Positions 9,316-18,397 of a stretch of DNA of 64,000 nucleotides are shown here, in pieces. Origin of the DNA: Paenibacillus donghaensis (lineage in GTDB: Bacteria; Bacillota; Bacilli; Paenibacillales; Paenibacillaceae); NCBI RefSeq assembly GCF_002192415.1, contig NZ_CP021780.1:5642001-5706000 (forward strand). Reading direction: 5' to 3'. Positions within the stretch are counted from its first letter, which is position 1. Every line of letters starts with the position of its first letter. A program made the translations under genes and the position numbers. The notes under the pieces are model-generated. The model saw only the letters and a list, made by a program, of their open reading frames with translations, was not told where the DNA came from and made no database searches.

Positions 9316-10662
9316 TCACTTCGCTTCCGCTGCGTATTGTTCCGCGGTCTTCAGCAAGTCGGCGTAAGCTTCTTCTGGTGTCGATTGCTCAAACTGCAGC
9401 TTTTCAACGATCGTTTTATAATCGGTTTTGAAATTGCCCCAGCCTTTAGGGTCGTTAATGAACTGCTGCGCATCCGGTGTTACCTGATTCAGGAAATCAA
9501 GCGAGGTTTTATCGGCAGCGCTGAATGTCGGCGTGAGGGCTTCCACCACTTTGGAGTTGACCGGTGTACCACGTGTCAGTCCCAAGGTTTGGCCCGCCTC
9601 TTCATTGTTCACGAACCAGTCCACGAACTTGACAGCTTCCGCCTGATGGGCCGATTGGGCGTTAACACTCCAGAACATCCCCGGTTTCAGCCAGCCGCCG
9701 GCTTCTGTACCATATGGCATGGAGGCATATCCGAAGGCATCAGGCTTGAGAGCTTCAATGGAGCCTACCTGGTTGGAGAACAAATGGCGCACTACGGCGT
9801 TGCCGTTAATGACACTGTCCAACTGCGGATCAAGCTCTTTATCCGTTGTTGTGATGTCTGGCGGAGTCAGTATCCCTTTCTTACGCAGCTCGTCCATCTT
9901 GGTCATGAAGCCGATCCATGTATCCTTGTCGATGCTGAGATTGCCTTCTGCGTCAAAAATATAGCCTTTGCCCATGCTGTATTGGTAGGCGGTGTAGTCA
10001 ACCAGATCAGCGCTTTGATCGGCGAACACATATTTGTCCTCGCCAAGCTTTGCTTTGGCTGCTTCGCCGAAGGCGTAATAATCATCCCAGGTCCAGCCGA
10101 ATTTCGGCGCTTCCAGACCTAGCTTGTCAACGACGGTCTTGTCATACACCATTCCGAGTGCGGCAACGCCCAGCGGCATGGCATATTGGGTGCCGTTTAC
10201 TTTGCCGCCGTCCATCGTAGCAGATTCAATGTTCTCCACATTGACGTCCTTCAGATCAGCCAGCAGCTCTCTGCCCGCGTAGTCATTCAGATAAGCCGCA
10301 TCCATCTGGATGATATCCGGCGCGCTTTTTGCCGAGTATTGTACAGCCAGTTTGTCAAAATAGCCGTCCCAGCCGGAAAACTGCGTCTGGAACGTAACAT
10401 TGGGATTCAGCGCCTTATATTGGTCGAGTGCTTTCAAAGTAGCGTCATGTCTCGCCTGGGAACCCCACCATGCCACTGTGAGTGTCACAGACTCGCCGGA
10501 ACCTCCGGACCCCGCTGCAGGAGCAGTCGTAGCAGCTGTGCTGCCCCCCTCTGTATTATTTGTTGACGCGCCGTTATTGCTGTTATTTCCGCAAGCGGCA
10601 GACGTCGCAACCATCGCCATTAAAGCGATTGCAAGAAAACTTTTCTTTGCCATTTTGTGCAT
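9316..10662 (-). CDS. Sugar ABC transporter solute-binding lipoprotein
   Basis: The 448-residue protein has a lipoprotein signal peptide whose lipobox ends SAAC before a Gly/Asn/Ser/Thr-rich tether. The mature part is a family 1 extracellular solute-binding protein: VTLTVAWWGSQARHD opens the first lobe, and PLGVAALGMVYDKTVVDKLG is typical of the hinge region. It should deliver an oligosaccharide to the two permeases at 14930-16737. The start at 10662 has GGGGGAAGT upstream; the frame is open for 11 more codons without a site. The gene follows the YesN-type regulator in the same direction. No ATPase gene is present, as is usual where a shared MsmX-type ATPase serves many sugar importers. Confidence 0.9.
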   Translation of the reverse strand: MHKMAKKSFLAIALMAMVATSAACGNNSNNGASTNNTEGGSTAATTAPAAGSGGSGESVTLTVAWWGSQARHDATLKALDQYKALNPNVTFQTQFSGWDGYFDKLAVQYSAKSAPDIIQMDAAYLNDYAGRELLADLKDVNVENIESATMDGGKVNGTQYAMPLGVAALGMVYDKTVVDKLGLEAPKFGWTWDDYYAFGEAAKAKLGEDKYVFADQSADLVDYTAYQYSMGKGYIFDAEGNLSIDKDTWIGFMTKMDELRKKGILTPPDITTTDKELDPQLDSVINGNAVVRHLFSNQVGSIEALKPDAFGYASMPYGTEAGGWLKPGMFWSVNAQSAHQAEAVKFVDWFVNNEEAGQTLGLTRGTPVNSKVVEALTPTFSAADKTSLDFLNQVTPDAQQFINDPKGWGNFKTDYKTIVEKLQFEQSTPEEAYADLLKTAEQYAAEAK

Positions 10663-10774
10663 TGTACTTCCCCCTTCTGTCAGCTCAGCCAACATTTATA
10701 GCTCGATAGTAACACCCGACCTATTCATCGTATAGAAGAGTAATGAACACAAATCTTTCAATATCCACTACAAA

Positions 10775-12364
10775 CTATCGTTTCATCAGCTCGCTGGGAC
10801 TGACACCGCAATACTTCTTGAACAGCGTGCTGAAATAGGGAACATTCTGGTAGCCGACCATCTCCGAGACCTCGTAGATCAGATGGCTACCGTCAAGAAG
10901 CAGCGCTTTGGCCTTCTCGATCCGCACGCGGATCACGTAGTTGGTGAACGTTTCTCCAGTCACTTTTTTGAACAGCTGGTTCAAGTAATTTTTGGAGATA
11001 TACAGCTGCGAGGCTAGAAGCTCCAGCGTAATATCCTCGGCATAATGCGTATGGATATATTCGATCATGAACTGCACCGCTTTGCGGTGCTTTTCGTGGA
11101 TGGCCGGAGCCTGCGCCTTGCGGAGGCCGCGGATTTGCATCTCCAGCCATTCCTCTATCTTGGGAAGTCCGGTCATTCCACTCAGCTCGCGCATAGCCAG
11201 CCCTTCGTCCTCATTCCTGCCGGGCAGTCCGGCCATCAGCATGGCATTGTGCAGGAGCGTCCACAGTTCGACCGCCAGCACGCGGTAAAACAGCGGATCT
11301 ACGGGCAGAGATGGCTGCCTGCCATTCAAGTAGAGGCGGAAAAGGTCCATCACCTCATCATCCCGCTCTTCCTGCAGCGCCTTGGTCATGCTCTGGTAAT
11401 AATCGGTCAGTTGCAGTTCTTCACTGGAGATGTCGGCTTCTCCACCGCTCGATGCCTGATCGTTGTTTTTTAAATTCAGCGGCAATTTCTCAAACAACCT
11501 CTGCATGGCCTCATCACAGGACACTTTGATTCCGCTCCAGCCATCCTTGACATTTCCGATCCCATAGCGGATCTCCAGCCCCAGATAAGTCTTCATGCTG
11601 CTGACAATAAGCTCCCCGAGACGGTCCGCAGCCTGAACAATTTCTTCCTCCGGCTCACACGCTGCCGATGGCAGCAGCAGCGCCGCATGATTGCCGAACA
11701 GCCAGACGAAGCAGGATTCCGGCCATTCGTGGCCAAATACCTCGGCGACGATGTTGGACACGGCGAATTTGAACAGATTCCAGTCCGCCAGAGAGATGCT
11801 GCGGATGCGTTCTGTCCATAAGACCTCCATCACCATTACCGTATACTTCTGTTCCTTCAGAGAGGCCGGCGGAAGCCCAGGCTCCTGGCTCCATCCGTTC
11901 AGAACCGCTACCAGCCATTCCCCAAGGCTGAGGGGTTCCTGCCGTTCCCGGGACTCACCCCCGCCAAGCTCCAGCCGCTGTAGATAGGTCTCTTCCAGCT
12001 TCTCTATTGTTTCGGATAATACACTGCGGATTTGATCCACGGTGACCGGCTTGGTTAGATAATCGTCCACTCCGAGACGAAGTGCTGTACGGGCGTATTC
12101 GAAATCATTGTATCCGCTCAGAATGACAAACCGGCCCGCGAAATTCCAAGCTTTCAACTGTTCTATCATTTGAATCCCGTTCATGACAGGCATATAAATA
12201 TCCGTCAGGACAATATCGGGGTTGACCTCTTCAATCAACTTCAAGCCAGACTCCCCGTCAATGGCTTCCCCGGCAAATTCCGCATCCAGTTCTACCCAGG
12301 GAATTACTTTGCGTAATCCCCTGACGACCTGGAAATCATCGTCAATGATGACTACTTTCCACAT
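10775..12364 (-). CDS. YesN-type response regulator with AraC output domain
   Basis: The 529-residue protein has an N-terminal receiver domain with acidic residues D8-D10, phospho-acceptor D55 in IVLTDIYMP, and K105 in DYLTKP. A middle region of about 300 residues of unknown fold follows, then a C-terminal AraC/XylS DNA-binding domain (about 430-529), with the second helix-turn-helix seen as VSEMVGYQNVPYFSTLFKKY. It starts 2 nt after the sensor kinase stop, so the two are translationally linked. It should be activated by that kinase and switch on the transporter and hydrolase genes. GAGGGGG inside the end of the kinase gene is the ribosome binding site. Confidence 0.93.
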   Translation of the reverse strand: MWKVVIIDDDFQVVRGLRKVIPWVELDAEFAGEAIDGESGLKLIEEVNPDIVLTDIYMPVMNGIQMIEQLKAWNFAGRFVILSGYNDFEYARTALRLGVDDYLTKPVTVDQIRSVLSETIEKLEETYLQRLELGGGESRERQEPLSLGEWLVAVLNGWSQEPGLPPASLKEQKYTVMVMEVLWTERIRSISLADWNLFKFAVSNIVAEVFGHEWPESCFVWLFGNHAALLLPSAACEPEEEIVQAADRLGELIVSSMKTYLGLEIRYGIGNVKDGWSGIKVSCDEAMQRLFEKLPLNLKNNDQASSGGEADISSEELQLTDYYQSMTKALQEERDDEVMDLFRLYLNGRQPSLPVDPLFYRVLAVELWTLLHNAMLMAGLPGRNEDEGLAMRELSGMTGLPKIEEWLEMQIRGLRKAQAPAIHEKHRKAVQFMIEYIHTHYAEDITLELLASQLYISKNYLNQLFKKVTGETFTNYVIRVRIEKAKALLLDGSHLIYEVSEMVGYQNVPYFSTLFKKYCGVSPSELMKR

Positions 12365-12366
12365 GC

Positions 12367-14097
12367 TTAAGTCCCCCTCTTGAGAGATGGTGTATAGACT
12401 ACAGGCAGAAGGATGACAGCCTGTGTGCCGCCTTCCGGCGAATTGCCCAGCGTGAAGCCGTATTTATCGCCGAACAGCGCGACAATCCGTTCACGGACAT
12501 TCCGCAGTCCGTACCCGCCTTTGGCGCTTCGCTTCTCCTTCCAGTTCTCCTGCAGCTGGCGGCCGTTATCTGTTACGGTAATCTGCAGCAGCTTGCCGTC
12601 TTGAATACTGACCTCAATCGCCAGCGATGCCTGCTGTTTGCCGTGGAAACCGTGAATGAAGGCATTCTCTACAAACGGCTGCAGAATAATTTTTGGGACA
12701 AACAGATTTCGGGCCTCTTCCTCAAGCAGAAAACGGTAATCCAGGCGGTCCTCCCAGCGAATCTTCTGAAACTGCAGATAGCTCTCAATATGGGCCAGCT
12801 CCTCAGACAACGGGACTAGACTGTCGCTGTTTGAGAGGGCAAGCCGGAAAAACTGTCCCAAATGCGCCAGCATGCTGCTAATCTGCGGCTGCGCAGCCTC
12901 AATCGCCATCCAGTTGACCTGATCCAGCGAATTGTAGAGGAAATGCGGATTGATCATCATCTGCAGTGCCTTAATCTCTGCAGCCCGCTGCCGCTCATGC
13001 TGCTCCTCCAGGCTCTCATACAGCACTTCAATCCGGTAGGTCAGCTTCTCATATCCCTGGAACAGGCGGCCAAATTCATTCTTGTAATCCCCGGGCAGCG
13101 GAGTCCGTTTACTAAGTGAAAAATTGCTCATTGCCTTCAGCAGCAGGCCAATCGGCTTGACGAACTGGCGGGACAAGAATACAGCCAGCAGCAGAATCAG
13201 CACGATGGTAGCGATTCCGAGAGCCAGAATGATTTGGGTCTGCTTCAGGCTTCCGGCTGTTATCTGACTCCAGGAGGTAATCTCCACAAGCGACCACTGG
13301 GAATCAAGCGAAGAAGACCACACAAGAAATTCGTCACCGGTCCGTTTGGCACCATTGGTCTGTGAATCGAGATGGGCCTGGATCTGCGCCTCATGCTGCA
13401 CGAAGAAGCCCGGGTCGCCGGTAGCTGTAATCAGCTTGCCTGTGGCATCGAGCAGTGCCAGGTTGGAGCGGTTGTCTTCAGTGGCAATCAGCGACTGAAA
13501 AGCCGGAACCCGGACATTGAATATCATGACAGCAATAGACCTGTTAAAGCGGTTATAGACCTTGCGGGCAAAGCTGATCACCGAGGTATCCCCGCTATTG
13601 GTCTTAATGATCCGTTCTCTCAGCCAGGTATAATCGGAATTTCGGAGATCCTCATACCAGGCTTCCTGCTCTATCTGCTCAAGCGACAGAAACTGCACAT
13701 AATCCTGCACACTATAAGTCGGCGTCATATCAGAATAGACATGGATCGATTGAAGAATCGGCATGCCATAGACATAGTTGTTCAATTGCGAGCGAATGCT
13801 GGCTTGTCCCCGCACCTTGTCATACTGGGTTCCGTCCAGCATCGTCTCATACTGGTCGCTTAAATTCTGCGCAGCTGTATTGGAGCTTTGCTCAATATCC
13901 ACAAGGTTGGTGTTCAGCTTCTTATGCAGCTCAATGAGCAGCTTCTGCTGGTAATATGAAGTGTTGTCGGCAATTTCTTTGGACCCGTTGATATAACTGT
14001 ATAGAACGGTCACACCGACCAGTGCTGCCACGATCAGAGCGAAGCCGAAAAAGAAAACAACATCAATTCGCAGCGTTTTAAAGGGGTTGACCCTCAT
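12367..14097 (-). CDS. YesM-type sensor histidine kinase
   Basis: This is a 576-residue membrane sensor. One membrane helix lies at about 14-36 and another at about 288-312, bracketing an extracellular sensing domain of about 250 residues. A HAMP linker and a His_kinase domain follow; the phosphorylated His is in MINPHFLYNSLDQVNW, and the ATPase has the DNG box and GGYGLRNVRERI. AGGAGG lies 6 nt before the start. The gene pairs with the YesN-type regulator immediately downstream and presumably senses an extracellular plant-derived sugar. Its 5' side is separated from the permease genes by a group II intron. Confidence 0.93.
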   Translation of the reverse strand: MRVNPFKTLRIDVVFFFGFALIVAALVGVTVLYSYINGSKEIADNTSYYQQKLLIELHKKLNTNLVDIEQSSNTAAQNLSDQYETMLDGTQYDKVRGQASIRSQLNNYVYGMPILQSIHVYSDMTPTYSVQDYVQFLSLEQIEQEAWYEDLRNSDYTWLRERIIKTNSGDTSVISFARKVYNRFNRSIAVMIFNVRVPAFQSLIATEDNRSNLALLDATGKLITATGDPGFFVQHEAQIQAHLDSQTNGAKRTGDEFLVWSSSLDSQWSLVEITSWSQITAGSLKQTQIILALGIATIVLILLLAVFLSRQFVKPIGLLLKAMSNFSLSKRTPLPGDYKNEFGRLFQGYEKLTYRIEVLYESLEEQHERQRAAEIKALQMMINPHFLYNSLDQVNWMAIEAAQPQISSMLAHLGQFFRLALSNSDSLVPLSEELAHIESYLQFQKIRWEDRLDYRFLLEEEARNLFVPKIILQPFVENAFIHGFHGKQQASLAIEVSIQDGKLLQITVTDNGRQLQENWKEKRSAKGGYGLRNVRERIVALFGDKYGFTLGNSPEGGTQAVILLPVVYTPSLKRGT

Positions 14098-14140
14098 GTG
14101 GAATCCTCCTGCTATCTATCATGAAGCCTATTAGTTCCTC

Positions 14141-14860
14141 TAGAGTAAAGGACTGGCCTGACCAGCCCCTCCTCATCAAACCGTACGTGAGGTTTTCCCT
14201 CATACGGCTTTCCGATGTTCGTCATTCATGGGCATGCAGCCTATTGACTTTGGCCTCATGACCTAGTTTCCCCTTAGAGTTATTGAGCATTTTCTTGCGT
14301 GTCGTTAGCCTTTTGGCATTCACGAACTCGTACCTCTTGGTCAAACATGAACAAAGCAGGGCCCCTTCCCTCCCTAAGGTTATGTTGTCCTTAGGTTCTT
14401 CGGTACTATGAGCCCCTCGGACTCCCTTCCTGCAGACGGTTCACTTCGCCTTTTGGGCTTATAGAGCGTCTATTTACGGTTTCTAAAAAAAAAAAAAAAA
14501 TAATCCCGTGCAGGGGAGGGTCTCCCCAGTTCACTGCGCTATCTTTCAACCCATGCCGTTCCCTATACGCCGGAAGGTTCTTCACTGTGGTTCCAAGTTC
14601 TATACAGTTTCCTTGGCCTTCGTCTAAATACACGAGACTCGGCTCCTTCTTTTCCCCTTTGCAGGGCCTTTTTGACGACGCGGCAGGATTCACTTGGTGT
14701 TGCGGCCTGGGTCGTTGCTCGCCCTATCTCTGACAGGTACTTTTGTCGATGCGCTTTTACACACAGATTTCGCCATGCGCAAGCATCCTAGCTACAAAGG
14801 TGGCTTGGCCCCTCCTTGGGTTGGACTTTCACCAACTAGATAACGCGTGCCTCTGGGCAC
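14141..14860 (-). mobile_element. ORF-less group II intron
   Basis: On the minus strand the sequence starts GTGCCC near 14860 and runs into GTTGGTGAAAGTCCAACC, as intron domain I usually does. It ends with a domain V hairpin at 14178-14210: AAGCCGTATGAGG, a GAAA-type loop, then CCTCACGTACGGTTT, with the AGC catalytic triad. A domain VI-like hairpin GGGCTGG/CCAGTCC and TTTACTCTA follow. The whole is only about 720 nt, and no reverse transcriptase is encoded. A stretch resembling the usual start of the protein-coding insertion (AGTACCGAAGAACC) is followed by about 200 nt without a long ORF, so the protein was probably lost. A 16-nt A tract at 14487-14502 is odd. Ends are approximate. Confidence 0.78.
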
Positions 14861-14929
14861 GCTATATTGAAAGAAAGCCGCGATAAATCGCAGCTTTAAA
14901 TTCCGGTTATAGGGTGGTGGAATTTGCGT

Positions 14930-15778
14930 CTAGCCCTTCAAAGCGCCTGCCGACATGCCTTCGACAAAATGCTTCTGTGCCAGGAAGAAAATAAGCACCG
15001 ACGGAACAATGGATACCAGCGACATCGCCAGCATTTGTCCCCAAGGCACCGATCCTTGCGAATCGATGAACAGCTTGAGTGCCAGATTGATCGTATATTT
15101 GTCAATGGTATTAATATAAAGCATCTGCCCGAAGAAATCATCCCAGTTCCACAGGAAGCAATAGATAGCAACGGTAACCAGTGCAGGTTTAACTAAAGGC
15201 AACATAATTCTCCAATAAATGCTGAACCAAGAGCAGCCGTCGATCTTGGCCGCCTCGTCCAGCTCTTTGGGAACGGAGCGCATAAACTGGACGAGCAGAT
15301 AGATGAAGAACGGACCCCCAATGCCGCCTGCGAACAAATGCGGAATGTAGAACGGCAGGTACGTGTTGATCCAGCCCCATTCGCTGAACATAACATACTG
15401 CGGCACGATCGTAACCTGCGTCGGCAGCATTAACGTAACGAGCATAATCGCAAACCACATTTTGCGCAGCGGGAAATCCAGCCGTGAGAAGGCGAAGGCC
15501 ACCAGACTGCAAGAGACCACACTCGTGAACAACACCCCGCCGACAAGCTGAAAGGTATTGATATAGAAATGGGTGAACGTGAAGTTGGGTACCGACACCC
15601 AACCCTCGGAGAAGTTGACCCAGTGCGGAATTTTCGGGAACAGATTGGCAGAACTCATCTCCTCATTGGTTTTCAGCGAGGCACCCAGCCACCAAAAAAT
15701 CGGATACATCATAATCAAGCTGACGACCAGGAGAGAAATATGCGTAACCAAGCGTTTGCGTAAACTGGTTGCTTCCAT
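14930..15778 (-). CDS. Sugar ABC transporter permease, MalG type
   Basis: The 282-residue inner-membrane permease has about six helices and the EAA loop that docks the ATPase, seen as ELDEAAKIDGCSWFSIYWRI near residue 190. It partners the MalF-type permease, whose stop codon overlaps its start (TAATG), and the solute-binding protein at 9316-10662. AAGGAGG lies 9 nt upstream of the chosen start; the open frame continues 12 codons further into the upstream gene. It is the last gene before the group II intron, beyond which lie the YesMN genes. Confidence 0.92.
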   Translation of the reverse strand: MEATSLRKRLVTHISLLVVSLIMMYPIFWWLGASLKTNEEMSSANLFPKIPHWVNFSEGWVSVPNFTFTHFYINTFQLVGGVLFTSVVSCSLVAFAFSRLDFPLRKMWFAIMLVTLMLPTQVTIVPQYVMFSEWGWINTYLPFYIPHLFAGGIGGPFFIYLLVQFMRSVPKELDEAAKIDGCSWFSIYWRIMLPLVKPALVTVAIYCFLWNWDDFFGQMLYINTIDKYTINLALKLFIDSQGSVPWGQMLAMSLVSIVPSVLIFFLAQKHFVEGMSAGALKG

Positions 15779-16737
15779 TATTTCTTGCCTCCTTGCGTTT
15801 CGTAGAACACCCAATATTTCGAAGTTCCGAACAGCACGGCCGTGAACAGCCCGATCAGCAGCAGCAGCACCCAGGCCAGCGCCGAGGCGTAACCCATATG
15901 GAACTTGGTAAAGGCTTCTTCATACAGATACATGACATAGACAAATGTGGACTTGACCGGCCCACCGCCCGTGATGACAAACGCCTGCGTAAACATCTGG
16001 AACGTGTTGATCATCGTCTGTATCGCGTTAAACAGGATAATCGGCGAGAGCATCGGCAGGGTAATCGAGAAAAACTGGCGGAATTTGCTGGCACCATCTA
16101 CGGAAGACGCTTCATACAGATCCCCCGGGACCTGCTTCAGGCCCGCCAGGAAGATAATCATCGACGAACCGAACTGCCAGACCATCAGCAGAATCAGCGT
16201 ACCCAGCGCATATTTGGGATCGGCAATCCAGGCCGGGCCTTTGATTCCGAAGACAGCCAGGAAATCATTGATGAACCCGTTGCGGCTAAAAATATTCTTC
16301 CAGAGGATCGATACGGCGATGCTTGTCCCGATCAGCGACGGGAAGTAGACCATCGTCCGGTAAAAAGACATCCCCTTAATCTTCCGGTTAAGTAGCATCG
16401 CAATACCGAGCGCAAACATCAGTCGCAGCGGCACGGTCAGCAGCACGAAGGTAATCGTGATCTTCAGCGATGACGGAAAGACATCATCCTCGCTGAAGAT
16501 TCTGGTGTAGTTTGCAAGGCCGGTCCACTTGGGAGCCGCCAGCAGGGAGTAATCCGTAAACGAGTAATAGAGGGACATAATCATCGGCCCCAGAGTCAAC
16601 AGGAAGAAACCTATTAACCAAGGCGAGAGAAACAGATAACCGGCGAGCGGCGATTCCCAGCGTTTGGCACGCTTTTTCCTCGACGGAACCGTTTTCACAG
16701 AACCTGTGGGCGCTTGCTTTGCAGCAGCATTGTTCAT
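15778..16737 (-). CDS. Sugar ABC transporter permease, MalF type
   Basis: The 319-residue permease has a basic cytoplasmic N-terminus (RKKRAKRW) and about six membrane helices. Its EAA loop reads LYEASSVDGASKFRQFFSIT near residue 210. It forms the transmembrane channel with the MalG-type permease that overlaps its stop codon by 1 nt. The start at 16737 has AGGAG 9 nt upstream; the frame is open 33 codons further, but that part lacks a site and includes promoter-like sequence. It is the first gene of the minus-strand sugar uptake set, so its promoter should lie in 16740-17100. Confidence 0.92.
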   Translation of the reverse strand: MNNAAAKQAPTGSVKTVPSRKKRAKRWESPLAGYLFLSPWLIGFFLLTLGPMIMSLYYSFTDYSLLAAPKWTGLANYTRIFSEDDVFPSSLKITITFVLLTVPLRLMFALGIAMLLNRKIKGMSFYRTMVYFPSLIGTSIAVSILWKNIFSRNGFINDFLAVFGIKGPAWIADPKYALGTLILLMVWQFGSSMIIFLAGLKQVPGDLYEASSVDGASKFRQFFSITLPMLSPIILFNAIQTMINTFQMFTQAFVITGGGPVKSTFVYVMYLYEEAFTKFHMGYASALAWVLLLLIGLFTAVLFGTSKYWVFYETQGGKK

Positions 16738-17179
16738 GAATTTTACTCCTATCTTCCAACTGTATCGGAACTTTTCTTTCATTATAAGATGGTCTGCTAC
16801 AGGCTTGAAGGAGAGGAATGAATGCTTTTCTTTCACTATTTATCAATTCTGCGCAGAGGGCTTTAATAAGAACTTAAGATTTATGAATCCGGACTATATC
16901 GTGACCCCAGGGAATGTTTGGACTTCCGGCCGCTGTTGTCTGCAGATTTCTTGATTTTATGCCGCTGTCCGCAGTTGAAATCCGCAGACAAAGGCGGTCG
17001 CTAACGCTCCTACAGTTCCAAACTTCCCTTCCGCCACTTTCGCCTCTTTGTAGTTCTTTAGTTCATCTTATTTAGGAAACTAATCGTCCGCACCGAGGAG
17101 ACACTTTCCATTCACGGAATACAAAACCCTTATAAAGTATAGTCTGATCTGTGAATTTTGTATTTCTATAGAGGACACC
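16738..17179. other. Intergenic region upstream of the transporter genes
   Basis: No gene is supported here. It should carry the promoter of the minus-strand transporter set and a site for the YesN-type regulator, but I could not fix either. A stretch at about 16915-17040 (GTTTGGACTTCCGG through CTAACGCTCC) has the look of a degenerate intergenic repeat. Confidence 0.4.
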
Positions 17180-17181
17180 CC

Positions 17182-17209
17182 TTTCAATATTTCGATTGTA
17201 TGTTATAAT
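17182..17209 (+). promoter_or_regulatory. Probable sigma-A promoter
   Basis: A -10 match TATAAT at 17204-17209 is preceded 16 nt upstream by TTTCAA as a weak -35. It sits about 55 nt before the start of the small plus-strand gene at 17265. Confidence 0.45.
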
Positions 17210-17264
17210 GTAAGCGTAACCAAATTGAAGAACAATGATAGAAATGCCAAGGAGGATGGAGAAC

Positions 17265-17450
17265 ATGCTGGCAGGAATCAAGGAGTTTAAGAACTGGGTA
17301 TCCGGAATGTGGCAGCCAAGCACAGCTTGGGGAGATGAGGATTATCGCAAGCTGGAATACAGCGTGGAGCGGCATCTGCACACACCGCAATTACCGAGCC
17401 CGCTTACCTATGAAGAAGAAGCCCGCATCAAGACCGTCAAATTCCACTAA
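17265..17450 (+). CDS. Small protein of unknown function
   Basis: A 61-residue protein, rich in Trp, Tyr and charged residues, with no membrane segment or known motif. The start at 17265 lies 9 nt after a strong AAGGAGG; two upstream in-frame ATGs lack usable spacing. A TATAAT box sits just upstream and a terminator at 17535-17572, so this looks like a complete single-gene unit. The sequence KEFKNWVSGMWQPSTAWGDE is distinctive, but I cannot place it in a family. Confidence 0.65.
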   Translation: MLAGIKEFKNWVSGMWQPSTAWGDEDYRKLEYSVERHLHTPQLPSPLTYEEEARIKTVKFH

Positions 17451-17534
17451 ATCACTTACAGCAGATATCTGAACACATATAGATGTACAAGTAGAAACGG
17501 TTTCACCGTCCTTTGTAAGATATTTTGAATTGGA

Positions 17535-17572
17535 CCTCCTGCGCCCGGGGAATACCGGATCAGGGGGTTTTT
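17535..17572 (+). terminator. Terminator after the small gene
   Basis: CCTCCTG at 17535-17541 pairs with CAGGGGG at 17561-17567 (one T-G pair), followed by TTTTTC. Confidence 0.65.
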
Positions 17573-17611
17573 CTTACGGGTTAAGATTAATTGGAGGGTG
17601 TATGATTACAA

Positions 17612-17646
17612 CAAAAAACCTCCCCTCACCTAAGGTGAAAGAAGGT
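17612..17646 (-). terminator. Terminator of gerE
   Basis: ACCTCCCCTCACC pairs with GGTGAAAGAAGGT around a TAA loop. On the minus strand a run of Ts follows, 30 nt past the gerE stop. Confidence 0.75.
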
Positions 17647-17675
17647 TTAAACGTGTCGCTCCTGATGAACGGCAG

Positions 17676-17900
17676 CTAGATTTTCAGCTCCCCAAGCTTA
17701 ATCAGCTCGACAACCGCTTGCGAACGGCCTTTAACGTTTAATTTTTGCATTACGTTGGAGATGTGATTGCGGACCGTTTTTTCGCTGATAAAAAGCAGGC
17801 CAGCGATGTCGCGTGTCGTTTTGTCCTGGACGAGAAGCTCAAAAACTTCGCGCTCACGATGAGTCAACAGAAATTTGCTGTGATGTTCGTTCCCTTTCAA
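17676..17900 (-). CDS. gerE: GerE, late spore-coat gene regulator
   Basis: With a TTG start at 17900 the protein is 74 residues, the same length as Bacillus subtilis GerE. The LuxR/GerE helix-turn-helix fills nearly all of it; LLTHREREVFELLVQDKTT and ISEKTVRNHISNVMQKL match the family almost residue for residue. AAGGAGG lies 10 nt before the TTG. In B. subtilis GerE works with sigma-K in the mother cell to turn coat genes on or off, including the cgeAB crust genes. Here two cgeB-type genes lie 12-15 kb away, so it is a plausible regulator of this region's spore-surface genes, though I identified no GerE binding sites. Confidence 0.95.
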   Translation of the reverse strand: MKGNEHHSKFLLTHREREVFELLVQDKTTRDIAGLLFISEKTVRNHISNVMQKLNVKGRSQAVVELIKLGELKI

Positions 17901-18199
17901 TGGTGTCACCCCTCCTTGCTCGGGTTTTGTTTGGTATAACAAGGTAAAGGGATACAGTCAAAACATATTATGTATGGGGAATGTTAATGGTGCCGTAGAG
18001 GGCATAAAATGGGCTGGGCACGCCAAGAAACGGCTTGGAGTACCTCTTGGCACTGCATCCGCTTCGGTGAATCGGGAAAAATAGTTACCGGTCCGTCACG
18101 CCCTTGCGGTCACGCCGATTTAGTCCGGAACCCCTTACACGCTCAGTATAGGTTATGGAATGGATTTCATAGCAAGTCTTTTTCGCAGAAAGGGGGAAT

Positions 18200-18346
18200 C
18201 GTTATGATAAGAAAAAACGGCTTCGCCGTCCTCTGCAAAGCGTATGCTTCCGAAGCAGCGATACTACGTATCGCTTTCAGGCATCCGTTTCTGCGAGAAA
18301 TAGAAGGATAATTTATGGCGTGGAACATATAAATTCTTATATTTTA
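18200..18346. repeat. Intergenic repeat, longest copy
   Basis: About 145 bp running from AAAAAACGGCTTCGCCGTCC to TATAAATTCTTATATT. The 3' part, GGATAATTTATGGCGTGGAACATATAAATTC, recurs at 39459-39500 (GGATAAATTATAGCGTGGAACCTATAAATTC) and, shorter, at 23186-23213. The left end contains a small hairpin, ACGGCTTCGCCGT. The rest of 17901-18199 shows no gene. Confidence 0.6.
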
Positions 18347-18397
18347 AAATAAATCTATTCGATCTATTATTCGACACGCAGGGAGGCTGCTGTATAT

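Noticed and set aside
14406..14693. A 95-codon frame on the minus strand.
   Set aside because: Lies in the structured RNA part of the group II intron and reads through the A tract as a run of Phe; no family similarity.
18204..18311. A 35-codon ORF with a good ribosome binding site (AAAGGGGG).
   Set aside because: Its body is the dispersed intergenic repeat with a hairpin; the protein shows no features, and the start signal could be chance.
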